Positions 31,996-41,721 of a DNA stretch of 64,000 nucleotides are shown here, piece by piece. Origin of the DNA: Porphyra umbilicalis. Taxonomy: Eukaryota; Rhodophyta; Bangiophyceae; Bangiales; Bangiaceae. The notes below the pieces were generated by a model. It saw only the letters and a program-made list of their open reading frames with translations, searched no databases and was not told the origin of the DNA. Location: positions 43,875 through 107,874 of the forward strand of contig KV919032.1 in NCBI GenBank assembly GCA_002049455.2, read 5' to 3'. Within the stretch, counting starts at the first letter, position 1. Each line of letters begins with the position of its first letter. The translations under genes and the position numbers were made by a program.

Positions 31996-34040
31996 TCAAT
32001 GGCGAGGCCTGCCCCTGTCCCGGTCCCGGTCCCGCGGCCGGTCGCGTCCCCGCTCCCCGTCGGGCCGGTCCCGCCCCCGCTCCCGATCGCGCTCCCGGTG
32101 GCCGTCGGGCCGGTCGCGGGTACGCTCCCGGTCGCGGTCGCGGTCGCGGTCACGGTCCCGGTCCCGGTCCCGGTGGCGCGAGCGGCTGCTCTGGCCGCCG
32201 CCCCCATGACCACCTCCATTCTCTGCCACCCCCCCGCCGCCCTCCCCGGGCTCATGCCGGGAGCTCCGCGACGGGCGGCTCCGCTTGTGCGGCGACGGCT
32301 CCCCACCGTCCCCGCCAGGCCGTCGGCTGCGGCCGGCGCTGCGAGAGCGGGAGCGCCGGCGGGAGCCGCTGTGACTGCCGCCGCCGCCGCCGTCGCCGCC
32401 GCCACGACCACCACCGCCACCACCGGCACCGCCGCCGCTACCCGTGCCACCTGCGCCGCCATTGACAATGATGCTCCCCCCATTGTGCCCGCTGCCACCA
32501 CGAGACGCGCTCACACTGTATTAGCAAGGAGAAGAAAAGCGACGAAGGGACAAGAACACGGATGGGGTCGGCGCTGCCAAAGAAAAAACACCTAGCGTCA
32601 GCATCGACAGAAGTTGCATAAAACAAAAGACCACTACACCCGCACACACAAAAACACATACGAATGCCTTGCCAGGTGAAGACGGTACCTCTCCTCGCCA
32701 ACGCAACAGCACAACGTCGCACCCACAGCGAGCGACCGCATCGACGTACTGATTGCTCCGCGAGTCGGCGGTGGCAACGACCGGCGGCGCGCCGCCCACT
32801 GGCGGCATCATGGCAGGGGGCATGCCGAGGGCGCCGGACGCCCCCCCACCGGGGGCGGGCCACCCCAAGTGCGGTGGGCCAGCCATGTGGGGTGGGGGCA
32901 TGCCGCCAAAGCCCGGCGCGCCTGCGCCCATAACGCCCGGTAGTCCCGGCGGCATCATCATACCCTATAGGAGAGAGAAACGCGACAGTCAGACATGCCA
33001 GATAGGGATGAGAGAAGACAGAATGGGGAGAGACACAAAGGCACGAGAGCAGCATCCGGGCGAGCAAAAGCCGCGACGGCAAGGCAGCCACAGCACTCAA
33101 TAAAGGTGAGTATGGAGCACCGACACGGCGGGCGTCGACGGCCCCACCAGCGCGTAAACAAGGACGCCTGACCGGGCCACCCCGCAGTCCGCCCACGGTC
33201 GACGCCTGCGACGGTAACGGGACCGTGACGCGCGCCGCCGCGTGTCGCCCCGGCCGCCGACCGCCACGCCTCACACGCCATACGCCCTGCCCGTGCCACG
33301 CACGGCACCGCCGCTCCAGACGACATCCACAGCGCACCCTCCCCCCCCCCATCGCGCAGGCACGTACCGGAAACCCCGCCATGGGCGGCACGCCCGGCGG
33401 AAACCCGCCCGGCGGAAACCCCCCCGCCCCCGGAAAGCGGGGCGGTGGATAAAAGGGGGGCGGCGGGAAGCCCGGGAGCCCCGCACCCCCCCGCCGCCGC
33501 CCCCCCCCCCCGCCCGCCACCGCCGCGTGGGGGCAGCCCCCCCCCCCCCCCAACCCCGACGGCCCGGCCATGCCCGGCGGGAGCCCCCCCCCCGCCCCCC
33601 CATCCCCGGGCGGAAGGGCGGGGGCACCACCCCCCCCCACCCGCTCCCAGCCCCGCCGGCCGGGTCAAGAGCGCCGCCGACGCACCCGACGCCGACGGCG
33701 GTGGCGGCGCGGCCGCCGCGGATCGAGCGGCGGCGGCGGCGGCCGCCGCCGACCGCGCGTCCTCGGACGCAAACGTGTCGGCCGGCACGGTGAGGCGGGC
33801 GGTGACGGGCCCCGGGGCGTCCCACGGGGACGGCTCCTCGTCGCGGTTGAGCGCCGCCGCCGCCGCCGCCGCATCGTCCGCGTCCTCAAACGTGACGCGC
33901 GCGCGGCCGGTGCTCTTGCCCGTCGCCACCGCCGCCTCAATCGTCACGTCGGCAACGCGCCCGTACGTGCGGAGCGTCGCCTCGATGGCGGCGTCGGTGA
34001 TCCACCAGCTGAGGCCGTCGAGCGCTATGACCGTCTTCAT
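31996..34040 (-). CDS. CPSF6/CFIm68-like mRNA 3'-end processing factor, three exons
   Basis: CPSF6 is the large subunit of cleavage factor Im, which sets poly(A) site choice in the nucleus. Its layout is RRM, Pro-rich, then RS-like, as here. The RRM starts at the ATG (MKTVIALDGLSWWITDAAIE); ALDGLSWWITD resembles the family's NLTWWTTD RNP2 region and RARVTFED is RNP1. A Gly/Pro-rich middle (GLPGFPPPPFYPPPRF, FPPGVPPMAGFP) is in another frame, so an indel lies in the C/G runs between about 33480 and 33650. Exon 1 ends at 33368, exon 2 is 32964-32750, and exon 3 is 32515-31996. The C-terminus is rich in RD/RE dipeptides (SRSRHRDRDRDRDRDRD). Splicing joins MAGFP to GMMMPP and SNH to VSASRGG in frame. 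An upstream start is possible. Confidence 0.72.
32516..32749 (-). other. Spliceosomal intron 2 of the CPSF6-like gene
   Basis: Donor GTACGTC at 32749 and acceptor ACAG ending at 32516, preceded by a branch-like CTAAT, 234 nt. Retaining it would replace the RD/RE tail by an unrelated frame. Confidence 0.68.
32965..33367 (-). other. Spliceosomal intron 1 of the CPSF6-like gene
   Basis: Donor GTACGTG at 33367 and acceptor CTATAG ending at 32965, 403 nt. The join preserves the Pro/Gly-rich frame. Confidence 0.65.
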
Positions 34041-34559
34041 GGTTGGGGGGGGGGGGGAGGGGGGGAGATGGGGGGGGGGGGGGCCGCGCATTGGTGGTGG
34101 GGCGGGGGGTGGGGGGGTGGGGGGCGGCACCGACCGCCGCGCTGTCGCGCGCACCAGAGACACGGAGCGGCCGCGGCGGGCGCGCCTGAGGATGTCCAGA
34201 TGCGCGCGATGCGGAACGGGGAACACGGTGTCGACGCTGGCGGGGGGCACACCATTGATGCAAATCGACGTCGCTGATTTTGCGAGATGGACTTTTCAGG
34301 TGGGGTGGGGGCGACTCTGACAGTGCGGGAATTCGGGCCAAAGCACTGGCAGCGGGATGCGCGCCGTCGCGTCCGGCACCTCGTGCCGCTACGTACCCCC
34401 TGCTGCGTGTCGGCCACTTGCATGGTCGGGACACACCGGGCTGCCGCGTCACCGTGTTGCCGCTCCCTGTCCTTTTGCTGGGCTGCCTTGGCGGTGCCCG
34501 CGCTGCCCTTCCGCCCGTCGCCTCCCCTTAGTCCCCCCCCCCCCCCCCCTCCCGACGTC

Positions 34560-35086
34560 ATGGAGCGCCCCCCGACGCGCACCATGAACGGCACGATGCG
34601 GCGGCCGCCCGTCAAGCGGCGGCCGGCCGTCCCCCTCCCCGCCGTTGCGCTCGTGGTGCTCGCGCTCCTCGCCGTCGGCGGCTACTTTGCCCTCTTCCAC
34701 GGGGGGGCGTCGTCATCCCCCCCCACGCCGCCGGCGCCGGCCACCCCCGCGTCGCGCGTCGCGCACCTGGCGGCGACGCACGCGGTGGTCGTCTTTTCCA
34801 AATCCTACTGCCCCTACTGCCGGCGCGCCAAAGCGACGCTCGCCGCCGCCGTCGGCGCCATCCCGGGCGCGCCCCCGCCGCACGTCGTCGAGTTGGACGA
34901 GCTGCCGGGGGGGGAGGGCGCCGCGCTGCAAGCGGCGCTCGCCGCCCGCACGGGCCGCCGAACGGTGCCCAACGTGTGGGTGGGGGGGGTGCCGGTGGGG
35001 GGGGGGACGAGGTCGCCGCCCTCAACGCGGGGGGGGAGCTGGGGGAGCTGCTCCGCAAGGCGCACGCGGGGGGGCGGCGGCGTTGA
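34560..35086 (+). CDS. Membrane-anchored dithiol glutaredoxin
   Basis: Glutaredoxins reduce disulfides and glutathione mixed disulfides with GSH. From the ATG (MERPPTRTMNGTMRR) a short basic N-terminus precedes one hydrophobic segment (VALVVLALLAVGGYFALF, about residues 31-48) and a Pro/Ala linker, suggesting a type II anchor in the secretory system. The catalytic domain has the classic CPYC site in VVVFSKSYCPYCRRAKATL, the cis-Pro loop RTVPNVWVGGVPVGG, and after a ten-G run (34997-35006) the expected last helix DEVAALNAGGELGELL, reached by one missing base. The corrected length is about 175 residues with a TGA stop at 35084-35086. It is divergent from the CPSF6-like gene. Subcellular location is inferred from the anchor only. 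Confidence 0.85.
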
Positions 35087-37198
35087 GGCGCGCTCGTTGG
35101 CGCGGGGAGCGGAACGGGGGGGGGGGGTTCGGTGCGGCGGCCGCCGTATGTGGGGCAAAACTGCACGGGTGGCTGCCATGCGTGGCACTGGAGCTGTTCG
35201 TGCCGTCGCCGTGCGTGTGGGCGGGGGGATCATAGGAATGGGCTTTTTGGATGAGACGGACGGCGTGTGGCGGTTGCCTGCACCTCTGCCGTTGCTGTTT
35301 GGCGGGCGGCTCCCGCGCGACGTCCATCCACCGGCGCAGGTGGGTGGCCTGATCGCCTTGTCAAGCCACTTGTCGGTTTGTCCTCTCGCCCGTTGCCACC
35401 GCCCAGCAGTGCGTCTCTGGGTACAAGCCCAGTCCGCCGGGGGTACCTGGGGGGCCGACGGCGCCCCCTCCCAGCCCCACCCCTCCCCGTCCTTCCCCCT
35501 GCCGCCACGCGACACGGTCTCTGCCACCGCCGCCGCGCGCGGCGCCCCCGTGTCCCCCAACACATCCGGCAACGCGCGCCGATTTCTGCCGTTGCCCGCA
35601 CGCCGGCGGCGTCGTATGGGACGCCGCCGCCACTCCCCGCCGCGGCGGCGGCGGCAGCAACGGCAACGGCAACGGTAGCGGCGCGGCGGCGGGCGGCGGG
35701 GCACCCCCCCCCAGACTCACGCGTCGCCGCCCGCGTGGCGGCGGCGGCGGCGGCGGCGACGACAGCGGCGGCCACTCCACCGTGGAGCGCCCCCCCCCCC
35801 GTGGGGTGGGGCGGTGGGCGTCTCCGTCGCCGCCACCGCCGCCCCATGCCCGCCGCGGATGCGGGTGGCGGTCCCCCCTCGTCGACGACGGTGACAGCGG
35901 GCGCCGCCGCGGTGGCGGTACCGCGCGGCGTGGGCTGCCCGCCCCCCCCCCCCGCCGCGGCGGCGCGTCGGCCGGCCGCCGCCTGCACGGCGGCGCCCGC
36001 ACCCGCCACCCCCGCCATCGTTCGACGGCGGCGGCGGGGCGGACCGCCCCACCGGCGCCGTCGGCCGTCCCCCGCGCCGCCGGTGCGCGTGGGGGCGGGG
36101 GCGGCGGGCCCCCGCGCCTGGTGCGGCCGTGGCGACGGACCGCGGCGGCGCGCGGCGCGGCGTCGGACAGGGGGGCGGCGGCGGAGGGGGGAAAGGGGGC
36201 GGGGGGGGGGGGGGGGGCGGTGGTCGCGTCGGACAAACCGCTGCGTCTGCGACGCAACCGGTGTGGACGTGGGGGTGGGGGGTGCCACGCGCGCAGACCG
36301 CCGCCGCGACGGCGGCAGCCGGCGGGCGGCACACCCGTCGGGGGCTTTGTCTTGGCGGCGGGGGCGGCGCCCGGGGGGGCCGGCGCCGCCGCCGCTGCCG
36401 CCGCCGCCGTCGGGGGTCTGCGACACGGCGGGTGACCCCGCCGGGCGAGCCGCGGGCGCAACCGCCCGACGCGCGGCCAGCTGCGTCCGCGGGTGCGCGC
36501 GACCGCGACAACGTGCCGGCGGGCGTGCCGCAGTTGACGGTGCCGGCCGGTGCCACCACCCCGGCGCCCGCCGGCGCCGCGGCGCCCGCCGCCAGTGTGG
36601 CGTCGGCCACACCGCTGCTCGTCTGCCTCTGCTCGGCAGGGGCGGCAGCCGCGCCGCCGCCGCTGCCGCCGCCACGCCCTCTGCCGGCCGGCGCGGGCGA
36701 CGGGCATGGGGCGCCCTGCCCCCCGCGGGGCGCCCCCCCGCCCTGCCCCCCGCGCCGGCGGCCGTCACCCCCGTCAGCGGCGCGTCGGCCGTCCGCGCGC
36801 CCATGGTAGCGCCGCTCGTCACCGCTGGCCGCTTGGGTGCCCGCGTCGTGATGTACGTGCGCGACGGGGCGGCGGCGGCCGGCGGGCGGCACGGGGCGTG
36901 CGCCCCGGCGGGGGGACCGGGGTGGGGGTGGTCTTTGCCGCCGACGGCAGAGGCGGGGGTGGTCATCGAGGGTGGCTCCACCGCCGTGCGCGCCCGCGCT
37001 GCGCCGTCGCAGCGCAGGTGGGGGGGGTCGTGGCGGCAGTGTCGGGCAGGGCGAGCTTGGTCATGGCCGCCGTTGTGGCGGCCTTGAGCGACACCTACGT
37101 CCATTCCATTCGTTTTGTTGGCCAGGTGCTCGCCATGCACGTTGGCCGAGGCTGTTTACTGCCATTGCGTGCTCTTTCCTTGGCCTCGTGTGCACGTC
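35087..37198. other. Very GC-rich low-complexity region, open on both strands, no confident gene
   Basis: Frames longer than 600 codons are open on both strands because stops are rare at this base composition. Their products are mostly Arg, Ala, Pro and Gly in every frame. Better-looking pieces (for example PAGVPQLTVPAGATTPAPAG near 36510) do not link into one reading frame. A disordered protein with indels cannot be excluded. Confidence 0.45.
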
Positions 37199-37768
37199 GA
37201 GACGTCGTCGGAAGAATGCGGATCTGGCCATGCAATCGCCTGTTCCAGACCCACCCTGGAAACGGCCAGTGGCTGCGGTGATCCTTCTTGTTGAGGTCGT
37301 TCAGGCCGATTCCGGGGTGCACATCTTTACCCAAGCCCCCATGGTGCCCATGTGGAGGTAGCAAGTAAAAAACCTACCGAGGGACAGCAGTGGCCATCAT
37401 CTTTTTAGCCTTGCCATTGGAAGCACCTGTAGCAGATTGAACGTAGCTGTACAGTCGACCCTCCTCAGATGCCCCGTCTAGGGGGAGGATTCTTCCCTTC
37501 TCTTCAACTCTGACGAAAACCATGAAGATGGAGTCTCCAAAGTTTCTCAGAGGCATGGATAGAAAGTTAATGGCCACTGCTGTCCCTCGGTAGGTTTTTT
37601 TCTTGCTACCTCCACATGGGCACCATGGGGGCTTGGGTAAAGATGTGCACCCCGGAATCGGCCTGAACGACCTCAACAAGAAGGATCACCGCAGCCACTG
37701 GCCGTTTCCAGGGGGGGTCTGGAACAGGCGATTGTGTGGCCAGATCCGAAAATTTCCGACGTCGTCTC
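37199..37768. mobile_element. Inverted-repeat element with ~200-bp arms
   Basis: The arm at 37199-37402 is repeated in inverse orientation at about 37568-37768 (for example GCACATCTTTACCCAAGCCC against GGGCTTGGGTAAAGATGTGC). About 165 bp separate the arms. The two arms give mirror-image open frames but no known protein. I found no clear target duplication. Confidence 0.85.
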
Positions 37769-38652
37769 ATGGGCGCCCTCGGAACGGGCCCCTTGGAGAT
37801 GGCTGTTGTGCGGGCACGGTGAAAGCAGTTGGATGCGGCGATCACGTGTTCTTCGTGGGAGCAAGAGAAGTTGGTAAATATAGCTATCTTCCCAGTTTTT
37901 GGCCATCGACGAAGTTAAGACAGGTCTCGTCATTAGAGACTTTTGACAGTTCTGTTATCTGCACCTTTCGTGGGTTCTTTGTGGGCACGGCCACAAGATA
38001 ATGAACGCCGAAAAATGCATTGCGACTTTTGGCCCCGCCACTGACGGCAGATTGTGGGCAGCCCCCAGCACTTGCTCGCAATTGCAACACAGAGCTACAA
38101 CATTTTTTCGCCGCGGGCCGTCGGCCGGAACTACGGACCTTTACTCGCAGCAGGCACGCTGTCTTCAGTCACATCCCATGTTCGCCATCGCCGAGTACTC
38201 CATTGGCGGCCTCCACCATGCGCGGCATGTCCTAAAGACTCTTGGAGCGGGACGCGAACAACACCCCTGTCGCTACGTACCGCGGCACGTCCATGTGCGC
38301 GGGTACCAGCACGGCTCACTATGTTTAGAAGCACCGCCCGCCCGTGCGCCGTGTCGGCCGCGCGCAGGTGCGCTGCGCGGCGGGGTGACGGCCCCGCCCG
38401 TAGGCGTTGCACCACGCCGGCTGGCCGCCGCCGCTGCGGCGGCGGCGGCGGCACCCCTGTCCCCGCCCCACGCCCCCCCGCCACGGCAACGTGGCTGTAC
38501 GTGCCCCGTGCGTACTCGCGGCCATGGAGCCGGCCGGCGTACCCGGTATCTATGCGTCGCCGAGCGCGCCACCGCCCTGAAGGCCAGGGTATTGCACGCA
38601 CGTGCCTGGAATGCAAGGGTGATATCATGCGCCTCTGACGGTAAACGTATTC
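37769..38652. other. Intergenic region, no recognisable gene
   Basis: Mixed composition. Open frames around 38000-38640 lack recognisable domains. Confidence 0.4.
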
Positions 38653-38815
38653 TATTGCAGTCTGCTCAATTTTGCCGGTCTGAGCCGGAACAGAACGCAA
38701 TCAGGACGGAATCCTATTGGCCATCAGCACGTATCCGGCTGCGTGAATGGCTGAGAGTCTGTCCTGATTGCGTTCTGTTCCGTCCCGGACCGGCAAAATT
38801 GAGCAAACTGCAATA
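38653..38815. mobile_element. Short fold-back element with ~55-bp arms and TA ends
   Basis: The left arm starts TATTGCAGTCTGCTCAATTT and continues TGCCGGTC. The right arm is its reverse complement with a few mismatches and ends at 38815. TA lies at both boundaries and about 53 bp form the loop. Confidence 0.88.
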
Positions 38816-38942
38816 CGTGGCGCCCCAGACGCCCACAATGCTCCCGATAAATCAGCTGTTAACCGTTTCTATTGATCGATTCACTTTATCCGACTGAATG
38901 GATGGCTGAGACACAGATTCAGGAGGGTGTAACTGAGTAGGC

Positions 38943-40334
38943 GAGTTCGACGTTGCAGAACTCACCATCAGCCAATCACGTGGCTCGGCCAAAACACCCC
39001 CTCAGTCCTGTCACAAGTGTCGCTCTTCTGTCGGGATAAGGACTTGGGTGGCATGGGATTTCTTTCATCGACTTGCTTCATGTACCAGGTGCCGGAGCAC
39101 GGCGGTTTGATCACACAGGGTCGCCCCCCTTTCCCGCCGTACGTCCGTCATCCTCCCCCGCGTATTCAGCCCCCCCTCCCCCCCCCCCCGCCCCCTCCCT
39201 CCGCCTACCACTTGGTTTGTTGGTGACGATGTATCGTCTCCCACATCTCATGACCCTGCCAACCTTTTTATTCTGTCAGTAGACGCCACTTCCCCCTCCC
39301 CCCCCTTCCCGCGGAGCCTGACCGTTGCATCCCTCCCACACCGTATCCGTCACCATGTTTAGTGCACCACTGTGCTCTCTCTGCTCGCATTTCTCACTCT
39401 GCAAAGGTAAGAAGTCCCCGTACAGCCCTAGCCCGAGGTGCGAAACAGGTTCAAGTAGCGGCATTGGGGGGGGGAGAACGAAGGAGGAGCGTCGCGGAGA
39501 GGCGGGAGTTGGGGAAGTCGACGCCAGCGGTGGCTCCGCAAGGGACGCCACCGAGTCAATCTGAGAGCGGATCGCGCGCACTTTCCTAGCGCAGATCCAT
39601 CCGACATCTGCTCTGTGATTGGATGAAACGAAGTCAAGAGCAGATCTGCACACTGCTGGTTGCCCGCCCAAAGCGGTTGGCCGAGGGGTGCGCCTCGTGC
39701 GGGCTTTTCGCTCGACGGCCACGCAGCCACCCACCGGCCTCACATCAGAACTGTCCCTGACGAAGTCGCCATCGTGTTTAGAGGGCTCCACTGCCCCCCC
39801 CTCCCCCCCCTTGGACACCCTTCTCTTTGACGCCCGCATCTGCCTCCCATGCGTCGGGGATGAGGGGTGTGTGTGGCCACGTACCCAGGTCTCTCTGATC
39901 ATGCGCCGCACCCTCTGCGACTCATAGGATGGCGGCAATACTGGAGGGGGTCACCGTTCTTGAGGGGGGTTGGGGCGGGGGTGGAAGTACAGTTTGCTGA
40001 CAGATGAAAGAGGCACGCGGAGCCGTGAGATGTGGAGAGGAGACGTAGTCAGCAAGAAATCAAGTGGTAGGCGAAGGGAGGGGGCGGGGGTGGGGGGGGG
40101 GCGGGGGCAGAATACGCGGGGGAGGACGACGGATGTACGGCGGAAAAGGGGGGCAACCCTGTGTGATCAAACCGCCATGTTCAGGCACCTGGTACATGAA
40201 GCAAGTCGATGAAAGAAATCCAATGCCACCCAAGTCCATATCCCGACAGAAGAGCGACACTTGTGACAGGACTGAGGGGGTATTTTGGCCGAGCCACGCG
40301 ATTGGCTGATGGCGAGTTCTGCAACGTCGAACTC
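38943..40334. mobile_element. Non-autonomous DNA transposon, ~1.4 kb, with long terminal inverted repeats
   Basis: The ends begin GAGTTCGACGTTGCAGAACT on both strands. The inverted repeats stay alignable for roughly 250-300 bp (for example CACAAGTGTCGCTCTTCTGT and TTGCTTCATGTACCAGGTGC). GGC flanks both ends, a candidate 3-bp target duplication. The 0.8-kb interior has no transposase-like frame. Confidence 0.88.
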
Positions 40335-40414
40335 GGCCGTTCGTTTATTTCATGAGATTCAGAAAGTAGATTGCCCTTCTTGACCTGACCCAGGCAATAT
40401 TGGGAAGTATACAA

Positions 40415-40549
40415 TACAGTGCGTTCTCGTTATAAGAGAATCGTTTACAAAAGAATATGGGTCGCGAGTCTTCCATTCCAGTCCGTGTGGGCCTCTTTTT
40501 CTTCATATTGAGCCGAATCGGCTGTCTCTTATAACAAGAACGCACTGTA
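40415..40549. mobile_element. Tc1/mariner- or pogo-like MITE, 135 bp
   Basis: TA plus CAGTGCGTTCTCGTTATAAG begins the left end. The right end is the reverse complement with one mismatch and a TA. CAGT-starting ends at a TA target are typical of mariner/pogo elements. Confidence 0.88.
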
Positions 40550-41721
40550 GTTCTTGGGAGAGACTCTCTTTTTGCCGGTCTGTGGTGACGTGTCCGGCCG
40601 TTTGCTGAATGCCGAACTCACCTGTTGGACGACGCTACACGAGAGAGCACGACTGTCATGCAGGGCAGGACCTTTTTTGAATCTCTTGGGGCACACAAAA
40701 AATCCTAGAGGACGAGGCGGCCCGCCGCCGCCACCTCTTCGAACAATGGACGGCAGTGTCAAGTCAGGCCCCCCGTCGCTGCGCTTCGTGACTGCGGATT
40801 GGTGACCCCAACGGGGCCAGGTGCCTAGCGAGTGGCCAGGAGTGCCGCCTAGGCCACTCATTCGCAGCCACACGCAAGTGGGGTGAGCATGAGGCGGCCT
40901 CGTGGCAGGAGCTGCGATTTTTTTTAAAGGCCGCGGTTGACGCGCGGGAACCCTGGACTGGGCGGCTGTGCGACGTCCACGATGGCCGCTCCCGTGACAC
41001 GACCATGCGCTGATTGGATCGCTCTGTCCGAGATGCGGAAGACACTCACTCTGGCGCAGGGCTGGTGTTGTTTTTTCGCATGCCGCCTAAATTAGGGGCT
41101 GGCGGGCGGGCCCTGCGAGCTGCCGTTGACGACCAACACCCCGGAACGGCGCACGCAGAGGCCCACACGCACATCCGCGGCCGCGCAGCGTCTGAAATTG
41201 GGCTCAGAGCATCGCCCGGCCATTTGGCGGGGGGGTGGGCGCAGATACGTGCCCAGAATTGCGTGTGGCTGCGGCCCACCTCCACCAGTGGCACACGCGC
41301 TGCTGGCAGCGTGGCGCGGCTCGGGAGCTTCGGCCGGGGACGGGGGGGGGGGGGTGTCGCCGACGCCGCAGGCACCGGCCGCCGCTACCTCCTCCCACGG
41401 CAAGCCTTCTTGGGGGACCCGCAGCCAGCATGCGGCGCGGCCACAACAACAGAGCCCTCCAGACCCGTCACACAACTGCTTCCCCGCCATCGCCCCGACT
41501 CCCTCCCACCGTGACACCACCGCTCACCCAACGGCGACTGGTTGCTGACGTCCTCTCCCCTCATCTGCCGGTCCCCTCTTGGCCCTCCACATCGGAGCTG
41601 ACAACGACTGCTGGTCGTTGGAGAGTGGCGCAAGTAACTTTGCAGCCGGTTACTGCAGTTGGCACACTTCTCCATCCGACGGGCCATAACTCTAGGTGGC
41701 TCTCTTCCACTTGTCCCTACC
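40550..41721. other. Intergenic region upstream of the CMGC kinase gene
   Basis: No protein domain is recognised in any frame, and I see no convincing TATA box close to the kinase ATG. Confidence 0.4.

Noticed and set aside
35230-37140. Large frames on both strands (over 600 codons each)
   Set aside because: Low-complexity Arg/Ala/Pro/Gly in every frame, no motif, and both strands equally open.
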